Notes: a model not told the origin generated them from the letters alone. DNA of 64,000 nucleotides from Nematopogon swammerdamellus (GCA_946902875.1 OX336348.1:16827741-16891740); one strand, 5' to 3'. Shown: positions 1-11,032, counted from the stretch's first letter. Numbers and translations are program-made.

Positions 1-55
1 CTGCAGCTGCGACGGACGGCACTATGCGAGTTTTCTCCCCAAACAGAGATTATTA

Positions 56-160
56 ACCTGTTTTGGTGGTTTAAAAAAAAATAACCAGGGTTAAATTACA
101 GAATACTTTCATTTAACCCTAACCTAATGTTGAGGCGGTGCATGTCGTTTTTGTTAAACT
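56..160 (-). repeat. Family M repeat (gggttaa...ttaaccc core)
   Basis: A minus-strand copy of a ~100 bp repeat also present near 6806-6905 and 29460-29570. Shared landmarks are the cgacatgc(a/g)ccgcctca block, ttaggttagggttaa, and a second block ttaaccctggttatttt followed by aaaccaccaaaaca. The gggttaa/ttaaccc pair makes a short internal inverted repeat whose centre differs between copies. It is non-coding and its class is unknown. Confidence 0.6.
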
Positions 161-335
161 CCCATAGTGCAGTTTGGCTGCTACCACAGCAGCTGCGTCA
201 AAGCTCTCCTGCGATGAAGGAATCGTACTGTACATAAGTTACAAGGAACTACTTTGGTTTGGACCGAGCTGTGGTTGATTTAAGTTCACACATTTTTGCG
301 AAAGGTCAAGTCTATGTAGCCTTGAGCCGGGTTAG

Positions 336-980
336 GTCTCTACACTCCGTTCATCCTAGGAACTAATGCCGAGCGGTTTCTCTTTCTCTATACTTCTCAC
401 TCTCGCAAAGGGTGATTGAAGTGACTGTGAACTGAGGTTATGAATATAGTTTAATTTTAAAAAATTATTGAATTATTGTTTATTTATTTGATTAATGAAA
501 ATTTTGCAATAAACCTGTTTATTTTCATTTTTTGCTTGAAATCAAGTAAAATATTTATATTTTCACTGTAAATTATTTAATATTAAAATTATGTATTATT
601 CCGCTGTTCGTTCTATTGTAGGTGGATAAGTTAACCCACCAACACAAATAATATACAAAACTTCAAAATAACACGTGAAAAATATGCAAAACAATTTAAT
701 ACGTTATTATTATGACGCGTAGGAAAGGCTACTGATTGTAATGCGTCGACTGACCGGCCGACTGCACCTAGCTACCTGAAACCTTCTCAGAATAAAAACG
801 CAAAACTAACTCCAGGTGCAGCGGCGCACGCGCCGTTATGGTTTTGAGATGAGTTTCGCATACACCTATGAATGACTCACAAACACAACCTTGTGTCCTG
901 TGTAAAGAAGAGTAATAAATAACCGTTGCGAGAGCGAGAAACCGCTCGGCATTAGTTCCTAGGATGAACGGAGTATAGAT
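336..980. mobile_element. Non-autonomous TIR element (~640 bp)
   Basis: About 50 bp at 336-390 (ctccgttcatcctaggaact and onward through the gccgagcggtttctc block) recurs inverted at 928-978 with few mismatches. The ~540 bp interior is AT-rich in its first half and has no coding potential. The two ends look like terminal inverted repeats of a MITE-sized DNA transposon. I could not see a clear TSD. Confidence 0.6.
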
Positions 981-1086
981 GGATTAATTAATCAGTAGAC
1001 CACCGCAAGCTACTTAATAATCCCCACGATATTAACTCCCTCAATGTAAGGACAAGATTGCGAAATTTACCGTCTTATAATCCTAA

Positions 1087-1570
1087 CTAAAAAGTGTAAA
1101 ATAAAAAAAGTTAATTTAAAAAATAAAAAATCCCGACTGCGTAAAAAAATAACTTTAAATAAAAACTGAAAAGAAAAAAACAAGTCCAGTAGTCTAGAAC
1201 TCGGTTAAGTAATATTGAATAACAACACCATTGAAATAGTTTCATGATCGATACACACATAATAAAACAAATAATAAACTCTAAATGCGGGACATAGCGA
1301 CTTTAACAGTCGGGACCCATTATAATTTTCCCAATAATGGGTCCCGACTGTTAAAGTCGCTATGTCCCGCATTTAGAGTTTATTATTTGTTTTATTATGT
1401 GTGTATCGATCATGAAACTATTTCAATGGTGTTGTTATTCAATATTAATTAACCGAGTTCTAGACTACTGGACTTGTTTTTTTCTTTTCAGTTTTTATTT
1501 AAAGTTATTTTTTTACGCAGTCGGGATTTTTTATTTTTTAAAACTTTTTTTTTATTTCACCGTTTTTTTA
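1087..1570. repeat. ~480 bp near-perfect hairpin (foldback)
   Basis: Two ~237 bp arms (1087-1323 and 1334-1570) are reverse complements around a 10-nt loop at 1324-1333. The inner ~150 bp pair almost perfectly; the outer 30-40 bp in A/T tracts are looser. The 73-residue open frame on the right arm is low-complexity and not a gene. A transcript through this locus would form a long double-stranded stem. Confidence 0.85.
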
Positions 1571-1865
1571 AGTAATTATTTACCATCCCTGAAATCAGGA
1601 AAATTCTATTTAATCTAAAAAAAGTTGGCAACCCTGAGCCCCGCTGTGACCGCGACCTAGCGCGGAAATGCGATGCGCCTCACAGTCACAAACCGCTGGA
1701 CGCGTTGCCCTGCGGTCAGCACCGATAGCTGCGCATGCGTTCGCACAAGATATCCGCGCAGAGACCGCGAGCGACAATCATCGTTAGCAGTTTTCCTCCT
1801 CTGTGACAAATACGATTATTGAATTCTTTGAATCGGCCTTAAAGGCAATACTACCACAGAAAATA

Positions 1866-1995
1866 ATACCACAGATTACTTAATAGTTACTTCGTAACAG
1901 ATATATCACTCCATAGAAACTGTTCCTACCTTCGGGCTTTAATGGCCTACTGCTTCACGTCGCCAATAGCTGCGTGCGGAAATCTACCTTAACGA
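1866..1995 (+). repeat. ~125 bp interspersed repeat, copy 1
   Basis: Starts acagattacttaatagttac, runs through ttcgggctttaatggccta and gcttcacgtcgccaat. An inverted relative lies at 6343-6466, and short pieces of its first 20 bp recur near 23960 and 54345. Non-coding; the family is not recognised. Confidence 0.55.
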
Positions 1996-2844
1996 TCGAG
2001 TGTAAAGTGGTTATTGCTTTGCAGCTGCGCACAGTTGCGTGGGCGAGCGTCTATGTATACTTCGCACGGCTGACGAATTTTCACTGAAATAGACCGCCGG
2101 CGGCGGCCCGTCGGGCGGTAGGTAGTTAGCGCGCGCAAGTACATAAGAGTGCGTGAGGCCTGATAATACCCTTAAGTTGATACATATGTGTCATGTGTAC
2201 ACACGAATGCTCTCATTTCTCACACTTTAGGAACCTTGTCAAATTAACATTCACTCATTCATTACCGCTACAAAATTATACAAATAATCAAATATTTTAT
2301 TTTGACAGGGTTCCTGAAGTGTGAGAAATGGGTGCTGTCGTCTGTACGTTGTGTAATTCTGTACAAGATATCGATGATTTTGTTCACAATATCTCATGTC
2401 AGTTTTGTTATAATGATTAGAAATTAATGTACATATTTATTGGATAGAAAAACAAGTTACCTACATAATGAGTAAAACTAATTAAATAAAATTAACCTAA
2501 AAAATAATTAATAAATAAATTTAAGTCTCACTGCAAGTAAAATATTTCGTCCAACTCAGCCGACTCCGCCACATCGTCCAAATACGCTGGCAGCGTTGCC
2601 CCTTTGAATGTTTAGCCCTATTCGCTGAAAGAAGAGACTTGGCGCGTCGGTCACGATAATAATTTTAAAATAAACTATCTTAAAAAATCATAGCATTAAA
2701 TAGAGAACTCAATCTTGGACGTCGTTGTTTAAATTTTTCGAATTGGTGCGAATAAGTATCGGAAAAAAAAATCGTAAAGTGGCACCTAATTTTGACGTTT
2801 TGGTCGCTTTACTCGCTTTACACAGATATTATTTTAATTTAGGA
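1996..2844. other. Unassigned AT-rich stretch with a small hairpin
   Basis: No gene is supported. It contains one foldback at 2212-2334: a ~30 bp block with ctcacactt and aggaacc at the left recurs inverted at the right (ggttcct...aagtgtgag) around an AT-rich loop. It resembles a tiny MITE. The short open frames here lack any recognisable composition. Confidence 0.4.
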
Positions 2845-3256
2845 AAACATTACATAGCGTCACGCCTGTTTCCCGGTGGGGTAAGCAGAGACAACGGATC
2901 TCCACGCGCCACGATCCTGACACACCTCTGCCGCCTCTTCCACTCCCATTCTTCATGCATGCTCGCCGGTTACGGGTACTACGCAATTGACCCTTTTTGA
3001 GCACATGCCCGATCTGGTCCAGGTACGTGCGTCTAGGGCGACCCTTCCCGACTTTTCCACTCACATTTGCTTCATAAATTTCTTTCGTTAGTCTCCTACC
3101 ATCCATTCTTCCAGCATGACCGAACCACCGAAGCATTCCTTTCTCAATCCTTGCCACTATATCTTCTTTCAGCCCACAGCGCTCTCGCACTACACTATTT
3201 CTCAATCTATCTTTCATTGTAACTCCACACATACTCCTCAACGCGCGCATTTCCAC
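2845..3256 (-). pseudogene. Non-LTR retrotransposon RT C-terminal fragment
   Basis: The minus-strand translation has the post-RT region found in many insect LINEs: an [10 protein letters not shown] block, [24 protein letters not shown], and an end like [10 protein letters not shown]. The 5' end is truncated and the catalytic RT core is absent. The frame is open for ~140 codons, so decay is moderate. The clade is not resolved; it differs in sequence from the RTE at 35-38 kb. Confidence 0.75.
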
Positions 3257-3931
3257 AGCATTAATCCAACCAAAATAAAAATAACCAAAATATGCCTTAC
3301 ATTATTTAGAATGACCTGGTATTGTTGTAATTTTTCAATATTTAAATTTTGCTTTAACAATACACCGAAATATTGGATAAAATTCAACAAAATTCGCAGC
3401 CGCGAATTTTCAAGAGCGCGGTACTACAGCATCAAAATGCCACACCGCGCGGCACTGATTGAATAGCGAAGCGTTCGCTTGTTTTATAGTATTTGTTCAA
3501 AGTTTGTTAAACCAATTTACATTACACGAATATCCAAATCTGTCAGAAGTAAAATTTTATCTTACATCATCTGCAATTAGTATAAACTCAAAATAATGTT
3601 TTAGAAAGCTGCAATTTCGAAACAAAGAGAGCATTTCGGAGTATTTCGACCATTTAGTAGTACGTTTGTGATTTTTTTTTTCACATATTAATTGGCATAA
3701 ATAAAAATAACAATCTGTCACCAACTTTTAAATATGGTCAACTTTTAGACAGGATTTTTTAATATATACATTTTTGAAATTCGTTGAACAAAAAACCGAA
3801 ACGAAAATGTGTAGCACCGCGCAGTCTTCTTTGTTTCTGTTTATCAATAGCCTGCAAATCTGCTGGCATGGTGTCTCGATGAGCGTAGTTTCGCGGCGTG
3901 AGGTACATTACAATTGTTATTTCGGGTACCT
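3257..3931. other. Unassigned AT-rich stretch
   Basis: I see no gene, RNA or repeat relationship here beyond A/T homopolymers. Confidence 0.3.
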
Positions 3932-4515
3932 ATTTTTTTTTTTTTTTTTTTTTTTTTTTATTGCTACCGAACTGGGTGGCTCTGTCCGAGGTCGCAACCT
4001 CAGGCGCAGCCAATTTCACCCCCGAGGAGGTGCCAGTCCGGCTTGGAGGTGGACTAATGTTGCTGGGGAAAGGCTATTAACCCGCGATTTGAAGATCTGT
4101 GGATTGTAGGAGTGGGGGAAGATATTTCCTGGGAGCCCGTTCGATTTAGAGAATGGTGCAGTTCGAAGAACTCTTCTGTCGACTACAAACGGGTGTTCCG
4201 CGAGAGTATGGCGGGTTTGGCGAAGGCGAACAGGAGGAGGAGGGATAAGGGAAGCAAGTTCGTCAGAGCAGCGGCCATAGTAGTACCGATAAAACAGGCT
4301 CAATGACCCAACGATACGTCTGTGCTTTAGAGGTTGAAGGTCCTTTGTGAGTACGGAGTCACCAATGAGGCGAATGGCTCGTCGCTGAATAGAATCCAAG
4401 GCTGAAAGAAGGTACTCAGGGGAACCCTCCCAAAGATGACTGCAATATTCCATCACCGGATCATATCTATGATCCTTCGGCACAGCCACCCGCAATGGCT
4501 TTCGTAAAAAAAACA
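3932..4515 (-). pseudogene. CR1/Jockey-type LINE 3' end with poly(A)
   Basis: On the minus strand the product carries the thumb and C-terminal region seen in CR1/Jockey LINEs: PVMEYCSHLWEGSP, LDSIQRRAIRLIGD, SLFYRYYYGRCSDELASLIP, then NIFPHSYNPQIFKSRVNS. It ends in a 3' UTR and a ~30-nt A tail (poly-T at 3932-3960 on +). It is truncated upstream of the RT palm. The frame is intact for ~166 codons, so the insertion is not very old. SINE-B abuts its 5' side. Confidence 0.8.
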
Positions 4516-4523
4516 AATTTTCG

Positions 4524-4692
4524 TTTTAAACTCTGCTGTGTTCTCCTCTAGTCCAGTATAGCCAGCAATACAGGGAAGTCTCCGGTACGGCACCATACCT
4601 TCTCGGAGGTGATATTGGCTGGTCGGAGCATGTGCTTTGGCCCCTCCGAGTCAGCCAATCATACCGGATTAAATAAAAATAAAAAATAAAAT
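4524..4692 (+). mobile_element. SINE-B copy with A-rich tail
   Basis: Contains the family signature tgttctcctctagtccagta, ggaagtctccggtacggcac, ccttctcggaggtgatattg, then gtcggagcatgtgctttggc and an accggatt end. A short A-rich tail follows (aaataaaaataaaaa). The 5' part is missing. Other copies: 11984, 38858, 43744, 59617. Confidence 0.75.
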
Positions 4693-5074
4693 CCACCAAT
4701 CAACAGCCACGCCCCTGCCATAACTTCGAACCGCCGCCCCTCCCGTGGGATAGGCTGAAGCGACATTCCGGAACCCGACCCCATCCTGGAACGCTACAAT
4801 CGAGTAGGAATGCGTTATATTTAATCCTTGAGACAAGACAAGAATAACCCACGAATGACACACGGTTATAACCCGCGCCATGTTACTTCAGCACTCTGAA
4901 GTTAGACTAATTAACTTTGCTTGCGCCGCGACGCCGCCGCCGCCTGCGGCTCTTTTGACGCGGAATAAGTCTCAGATATCGGGTTATGACTATCGGGTGG
5001 CATACTGGAGATTAGAGAAACGACGTATGAAATAAAATCCATATACATTATGGCGGATCTTGAATGTGCACCTA

Positions 5075-5576
5075 CTGGCAATCACATCTGGGAGGGTGGT
5101 CCACAATATTTGCTTGGTTCCTTGGACTCGTCACTCGATACAGTGCCAAACCATCCGTCTTGTTGGTGAACCACAAAACTTACATATCTGAGTCACAGAC
5201 GATTTGTAGGTTCTCTTAGTCAGTTTTACAGATACTATTAGTGGAACTAGCATCCCTTATTCCTTGTCACCCGTCCTATCTTTGCATGACTCGTCGCAGA
5301 GAGACTCAGTACACTTTTGTTGTTGACATTGGGCTTTTGAGAACCCATCGGTTCTCTATATCGTTTCTTTGTCGCACCGCTAGAGTGTGGAACTGTCCTC
5401 CGGCGAGTGTTTTTCCTGAATCCTTTAACCTGGGTGTCTTCAAACGTGGTATTAACAGGCTAGACAGTCTAGCGACAGTCCGCACATCTGCTGGCATGGC
5501 ACCTTACTGAGCGTGGTTTCGCGAGGGGATTTTGGCTCTGTCGACGGTGCAGCCGTTGGTCTCTCGACACAACCAC
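5075..5576 (+). pseudogene. CR1/Jockey-type LINE 3' fragment, decayed
   Basis: Homologous to 17652-18335. The translated region includes LASLIPCHPSYL, RRRETQ, HRFSISFLCRTARVWN and FPESFNLGVFKRGINRLDSLA. Frameshifts and small deletions occur near 5130-5240. Its 3' UTR is interrupted by a SINE-A copy; the last LINE bases with A tail (ttggtttacataaaaaaag) resume at about 5704. Confidence 0.75.
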
Positions 5577-5582
5577 CCGAGT

Positions 5583-5703
5583 TTTTTTATGGAAACTGAC
5601 ACGGTTGGATACATCACCTACAACATCCGTGATGTCAGCCCATAACAACGGGTGAACTAGGTGTGCCATGTCAGTGCTTCCCTTCGGTCGAGCCGGCTAC
5701 ACT
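5583..5703 (-). mobile_element. SINE-A copy inserted in a LINE 3' UTR
   Basis: Poly-T then atggaaactgacacggttgg, the ccgtgatgtcagcccataac block, and ggctacactg at the far end, so the element reads on the minus strand. The related LINE at 18280-18335 is continuous at this point, which places the SINE insertion after the LINE. Truncated at its 5' end. Confidence 0.75.
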
Positions 5704-5717
5704 GTTGGTTTACATAA

Positions 5718-5842
5718 AAAAAGTTGTCAGGCCGGCATGGCATTCGCAATCCCCGCATATGACCGAATGTCCACGGGCGTCGTTAGACACCTTGTGGGCG
5801 GCTCGGCGGCGCCATACGTCGCGCTTTCAATAAAATATTCCG
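5718..5842 (+). repeat. LINE tail D (3' end only)
   Basis: Shares ggccggcatggcattcg, cgtcgttagacaccttgtgg and gtcgcgctttcaataaaa with copies at 27255-27380 and 55340-55465. Only the 3' terminal ~120 bp of the parent element is present. The longer copy at 55 kb shows it belongs to a non-LTR element. Confidence 0.6.
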
Positions 5843-6342
5843 TCCGACCGAACGGTTTCGGCCGAACGACGATCACGTCCGAGGGGTAAAAACGCAGCGC
5901 AACCGGTAACGCGCGACATTTCGGGCTCGCCGTATTTGGTCAGACGGCATTCGCCCCGTATGCGCGCGCCTGCGCTCGCGCGTTGCCTGACCCGAAATTC
6001 CCCTGAATGCGGCCGTACTAGATTTCCCATTAGGCCGTATAGGCCGCGGTCTAGGGGCGGCAGACTTCAGGGGGCGGCAGACTTTAGGGGACGGCAAATT
6101 TCCGAAGGCGCTAAAGAATATTACACTTGCGCTTTGGAATAGTGTAAGCCGTCAAGTTCGTGCGCCATTATGGACGCAATACTCAAGCAAATCACTTGTG
6201 AATAAAGTTTTCGATCTAAGTGGAGATGCTAAATATTATTTGGGGTAAAGGTTTTAGGTCCCCATTGCGACTTAGTAATACTCTATCTTATGTTATTTAT
6301 TTTTTCCGCGGGAGGCGAAAGTCAAGTGGCCTATACTCGTTA
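5843..6342. other. CpG-rich unassigned stretch
   Basis: GC/CpG-rich from 5850 to 6100, with a short tandem ggggcggcagactt motif repeated near 6054-6095. Short overlapping frames on both strands reflect base composition only. No gene supported. Confidence 0.35.
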
Positions 6343-6466
6343 AGGTACATTTTCGCACGCAGCGATTGGCGACGTGAAGCAGTAGGCTATTAAAGCCCGA
6401 AGGTAGGAACATTTTCTATTGAGTGATTTATCTGTTACGAAGTAACTAGGTATTAAGTAATCTGTG
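6343..6466 (-). repeat. ~125 bp interspersed repeat, copy 2 (inverted)
   Basis: Reverse complement of 1866-1995 with scattered differences: gcgacgtgaagcagtaggct, attaaagcccgaaggtagga, then ttaagtaatctgtg at the end. Confidence 0.55.
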
Positions 6467-6641
6467 CCTATACTAAGAACAGTACAAGTCCGGCACTGCT
6501 CTGCAGTGCAGTGCTGCGCGCCGCCGGCTCATTTGGCGAATTTTCTAAAGACCTGGAGATAATTTTGTTGCTGAAACAATGGCTGAGTATTAGATTAGCG
6601 ACGGTAAGATCGATTATTGCTGGTATGCTTATAGTGTAGGC

Positions 6642-7083
6642 CGAGTTAAAAGATGAATTATAGTGAAAGAATTGTTTGGCGGAAATGCGTAGTTTCGGAG
6701 AAAAAAAAATTTGAAAAAAATATTTTTCATACAAAATTAATTTTCGATTTTTAATTAATTTTTTTTAATGCACCAAAACATTTATTTTGAATAGGAATTT
6801 ATGCAAAAACGACATGCGCCGCCTCAAGATTAGGTTAGGGTTAATGCGACGCATCTTCTATAAATTAACCCTGGTTATTTTTTTTTAAACCACCAAAACA
6901 TTCACCCATACCACTTCCCTTGTTTTTGCATACATTTATATTCAAAACCAATGTTTTTGTGACTTAAAAAAAAACAATTTTTTTCATTTGTATGAAAAAT
7001 TAATTTTGTATGGGAATTTTTTTCTCCGAAACTACTCATTTCCGGCAAACCATTCTTTCACTATAATTCATCTTTCAACTCTT
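6642..7083. mobile_element. TIR element containing a family M copy
   Basis: The 66 bp at 6642-6708 (gagttaaaagatgaattata...ttcggagaaaa) return inverted at 7018-7083. Inside, 6806-6905 is a family M copy (ttaggttagggttaa...ttaaccctggtta). The rest of the interior is AT-rich with further partial self-complementarity around 6715-6760 and 6985-7010. No coding region. Confidence 0.65.
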
Positions 7084-7109
7084 ATAAGACGAGACGGCTA
7101 CGACGCTTA

Positions 7110-7533
7110 TAAGACGAGACGGAAGTAAACTTTCTCCATACAAAATCGTCTTTCGGCATTTATGTTTTTTCTAAACCTTATCCGATTTTTACAATAATTT
7201 TTGTTGTTGTAATAATGGACAGTCGAATCTACGTTCCTGTCTTTTTATTTTTTGAATATCAAAAAGTGATGATGACTCAATAAAGCATCAATAAAGTTCA
7301 TGTAATCAAAAAATTAAAAAAATTATTTTTTTTCGGTCGAAATACTAATTTTTATCTCCGGTGTTGTATATTTCATCTAAACAAAAACGATAAAGACAAG
7401 AACGTAGATTGGACTGTCCTTAAGACAAGAAAAAAATATTGTATACATCGGATAAGGTTTAGGGGGCTAGAAAACATAAATGCCGAAAGACGATTTTGTA
7501 TGGCGAAGTTAACTTTCGTCTCCTCTTAAGGTA
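7110..7533. mobile_element. Family F MITE, TTAA-type ends
   Basis: Ends gacgagacgg... and ...cgtctcctcttaa form ~80 bp imperfect TIRs including caaaatcgtctttcggcatt and taaaccttatccgat. The right end and the copies at 41822 and 53820-54008 abut TTAA, the target used by piggyBac-superfamily elements, so a piggyBac-derived MITE is my inference. The start is duplicated (gacgagacgg at 7090 and 7115). No transposase. Confidence 0.6.
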
Positions 7534-8100
7534 GAATTTCTTTAATTTAATATTTTTTTTCTTCTTTAAATTTTTAAAAGAATTTAAAGTTTGGGAGTGG
7601 CGGAAGCAGTGCGGGATTGAGTCCATCGTCGAATCCATACGCAGACACAAGTTACGTAAAGGTTTAGTCCTAATTGCAGGATACATACACACACTCAGGA
7701 ACATTGCTAAGGCCCACTTGCACCAACACAAATTTAATATATAAACCAGTTTAACTCGCTAAACCAGTTTAAGCTAGCACCCGTTGTATGTGGGAACCGC
7801 GTTTAAATCCATAACTCGCTACTTAACTTTAAACTCGTGTTGGTGCAAGTGGGCCTAAGTGCGTCTAGCTGCGAGATGCTTTAAGTGCCGGAAGTTTGTC
7901 GTCTCGAGTGCCTCCTAGCCCGAGGGCTCACAAGCGAACTGCACTTAATTTCAAACGGGGGGCGGCGTTTCGAGTCATGAAATTATTGAGTGGAAAGAGC
8001 GACCTATTCTCGCAAATATCGAATGATCTTCCGGTGAGTGTCTCGAAAATATCGAATGGTTCTACCCCTACCTTGCCTTGATATTGCGTATTTATGTAAT
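7534..8100. other. Unassigned stretch with a small inverted repeat
   Basis: No gene supported. cccacttgcaccaacac at 7709 recurs inverted as gtgttggtgcaagtgggc near 7838, a ~140 bp foldback with internal aaaccagttta motifs; it resembles a small MITE. Confidence 0.4.
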
Positions 8101-8326
8101 ACAAGCTGTGCCCGCGGCTCCGCCCGCTCTCATATTTCACTTCACTGCTAACCTCATAAGCTATTTAGCGTGATAGTAAGTAGCCTATAGTTGATGGGAA
8201 GAATCAAGCTATCCGTAGAATTTTGTTTTATTAAAATCGGTTCAGTGGTTCTCGAGTTATAAGCGGACAGACAGACACTCAGACACTCAGACAGAAAGCA
8301 GACGTTGGATTTTATTATAGGTAAGG
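8101..8326 (-). mobile_element. Helitron-like non-autonomous element (Lep1 type)
   Basis: Minus-strand copy of the ~220 bp family: ends in gtgcccgcggctccgcccgc (the GC-rich end), core ctttctgtctgagtg, ctcgagaaccactgaaccga and the opposite end ataataaaatccaacg. The 3' end with a GC-rich hairpin then CTTGT/CTAGT fits Helitrons (hairpin plus CTRR, insertion between A and T). Family assignment is by recall. Confidence 0.65.
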
Positions 8327-8988
8327 ATTCGTTTGTGTTTTATCATCACATCATACATATTTCTTTACAGTCTAACACATTGCTATGAACTATTTTGATT
8401 ATATACTGTTGCCTTGAGATTGTTTATGTGTGTCAACTGTCTGTGGTGCCTTTAAATAAAATAAAATATAAATAAATAAAATATGGCCTTTGAGGAAATA
8501 TTATATAGAGTTATCGCTCCGAAGAAATATACTGAGAAGCGGTGTTCCAGCGGCTGAGGTATGGAATAAGGTAGCGGGGAGGCGGAGCGCAGAGCCGAGC
8601 GGAGGAGGGGAGCGCGCGCGGGGCGGGAAGCGTGCGGGAGACGGTCTGGCGGCCGGTGTGGGGGCTCGCGCGGGGCGGAAATCGTGCGGGAATGCAAGGG
8701 GTAGGGAGAACGATCGCACTCGTGCGTCGGTGTGCATATTGTCTTTTCATTCTAACACTTCATCTCCAGATTTGCTATCGCACCTTCGTATCGACGAAGA
8801 TGTGTAAATGTAGTAGGCGAGGCGCGATCGCAGCAGGCAGACGACGACTGCGCGCTGCGGCCTCTCGCGCTCAACTAAGAGACTTGAGGATCGTGAACCG
8901 CAACTCGGTGGAACATGTTAGTTGGCCGAGTGAGTTATCTAGTACGCTAGTACATAATATATCTTTGCCTTTAGCTGAGTTCAGATTC
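8327..8988. other. Unassigned, GC-rich centre
   Basis: 8560-8700 is strongly purine/GC-rich (gcggggaggcggagcgcag and similar) and gives open frames in several phases; these reflect composition. No splice-flanked exon, tRNA or repeat relationship recognised. Confidence 0.3.
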
Positions 8989-9111
8989 AGACCTTGGCAC
9001 GGTGCTTCCACCGAATCATGCAGCAGACGTGTTTTCGTGCTTTACTCTCTGCTTAGTTATCTTGTCCAAATACATTGCTAAACGTGGCGGTCGGTATTGT
9101 GCTGTAATTTA
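8989..9111 (-). repeat. Family E repeat, first half (split by hAT-like element)
   Basis: Begins ccttggcacggtgcttccac, as in the (opposite-strand) copies at 18630 and 34003, and runs to gtgctgtaattta. The remainder of the same copy continues at 10222-10302 (gtaatttaccagagccct...cccgattgtcgggatacagcg) after a 1.1 kb insertion. Confidence 0.7.
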
Positions 9112-10221
9112 CATACATCGGAATCCGCGGGGCACGAATGATTCAAGGTTGTTTAGTGATGGGACAATGTATCCACAAATATCGCAAATCGATCGTTATT
9201 TTAGAATAATATAAAATAATGTCGATTATTAAAACTAAGAGTATTTCTATAGAAAATAAGATATAATGAACAAATGTTGTATTTACTTTGTAGGTACAAT
9301 ACAAATCTGTTCAAACCACAATATTAGTTTTATTAGTATGGAATAGAAAGAATTTGATTTTTTTTACCAACTTACACGTGTTACATCATAATGATATTGA
9401 AGACTTTTTTGTTACTGTTATGAAACTGAATCGATTAGGCTATAAAAATCAACCACCTATTTTTTTATTTAAAGGCATAAAAAAATATTTTACAAAAAAA
9501 AAGGCCAAGGTCCAAAAAAATAGGTCTTACAAAATTAGTTCATAGTAAGCTAAGGGGGGGTTCTGTATCGGAAATAGACCACTTTTGAAGAACAAAGAAT
9601 TTTTTTTTTCACAAATTTTTTTTTTTTAATGTAAAAAAAAAAATTTCTTAATCGTTTCGGTTTCGTGCTAGGAACAAAAAAGTCTTCCAACACGTATATC
9701 TCTTTCTTTGAGAAATTGTGAAAAACCACAATTTTAGTTTTATTAGTATGGAATAGAAAGAATTTAATTTTTTTTACCAACTTACACGTGTTACATCATA
9801 ATGGTCATGAAGACTTTTTTGTTACTGTTATGAAACTAAATCGATTAGGTTATAAAAATCAACCACCTATTTTTTTATTTAAATACCTACATAAAAAAAT
9901 TTTTTACTTAAAAAAAGCCCAAGGTCCAAAAATTTTTATATAGGTTTTACTCCCTATATGATACAGAACCCCCCCTTAGCGTACTATGAACTAATTTTGA
10001 AAGACCTTATATAAATATGTATTATATTTACTTAATCGTTAACATAAAGTATACATGTAATAAGTACTGTAGGTATATAAGTATTCAGGTCTGAAATATG
10101 ACATGAATAAAATACAATAAACAAATAAATATGAGTATCGATAACAGTGTCGATTGTTTATTGATCGCCGTAGTCAATCCCTAACAAGGTCGTATTCGTG
10201 CCCCGCGGATTCCGATGTCTG
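9112..10221. mobile_element. Non-autonomous hAT-like element, 8-bp TSD
   Basis: Flanked by an exact 8-bp direct repeat gtaattta (9104-9111 and 10222-10229). Ends are inverted: catacatcggaatccgcggg at the left, and the complement of cagacatcggaatccgcggg at the right, continuing through gcacgaat. 8-bp TSDs and CA-start TIRs are hAT-superfamily traits. The insertion splits a family E copy whose uninterrupted form is at 11625-11800. No transposase frame; the interior is AT-rich and holds its own duplicated sub-element. Confidence 0.75.
9317..10006. repeat. Direct and inverted repeats inside the hAT-like element
   Basis: 9317-9535 and 9727-9950 are ~90% similar direct repeats (agttttattagtatggaata, caacttacacgtgttacatc, atcaaccacctattttttta). 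In addition ~45 bp at 9523-9568 (ttagttcatagtaagctaag, ggggttctgtatc) recur inverted at 9960-10006. This looks like a second TIR element inserted into, or duplicated within, the outer one. Confidence 0.65.
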
Positions 10222-10302
10222 GTAATTTACCAGAGCCCTTGCAGCACAACACCAATCACTCTGCTCACCCCGATTGTCGGGATACAGCGTGCGGTATGTA
10301 CG

Positions 10303-11032
10303 TACTTAGTTACAGTATACAGTTTCTATTATATTCTCACCTCATTTATTAATTAATTAATTTATATATTATATTGTTACTACAGAGCAAGCCCCAAAAT
10401 TTTACAATGCCTATTCAAATGTATTCAAATCGATTTCAAAGTTAGCTCAACGTATCTCACCGCGTACTTTAGAAATACTTTAGTATTGCAGTTGAGTGCG
10501 GCCAGCGCCCGGTGAATTGGAGTCTGGCCATAGTGGAACGTCCGCGATGGACTTTCCGCAAACAGCAGGTGACTCCTTGCACGCAGATATTTATTCGGGA
10601 CATGCAGCGACATCATACCGAGGACGGATGGATTGACTATACGACCATTCAGCAAGAGGAAGAAATGCATAAGTAACTGTACATTTTCTTCTTAACCGAA
10701 GCCATTCCACTTACATACAAAGATAGATAGTTTTGACCGAGTTCTACGTAAATCTTATACATCGCTTCTATGTGCTAGCTTGAAACAACTCACACGAGAG
10801 ACCAGTTACCGCCACAACAATTACCTGTCTAGTAGTATTGAGAGAGTACGCAACAAGTATGACTCATCGCGGGGTCGTCGACCGAGTGTGCGGTGGTACC
10901 AACGCAGCGGTCGGAGGCTTCGCCGCGCCGTGGGCGTAATCGATTGTCGGCTATCGCTGTACGGGATTTGTTCGAGGAATCCGTGGGTCGATCGGTGCAG
11001 GCGTACTTGCAGAAGGGGGAGGGGTACCTCTT
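10303..11032. other. Unassigned stretch
   Basis: No gene supported. 10860-11030 is GC-rich and open in two plus-strand frames, but neither has recognisable composition, domain or splice context. Confidence 0.3.

Noticed and set aside
6826..6842. Telomeric repeat (ttagg-like) in ggttagggttaa
   Set aside because: A single non-tandem occurrence inside family M, repeated identically in other copies; not a telomere array.
8452..8807. Several Arg/Gly/Pro-rich frames
   Set aside because: Compositional open frames in a GC-rich patch, mutually overlapping, no domain.
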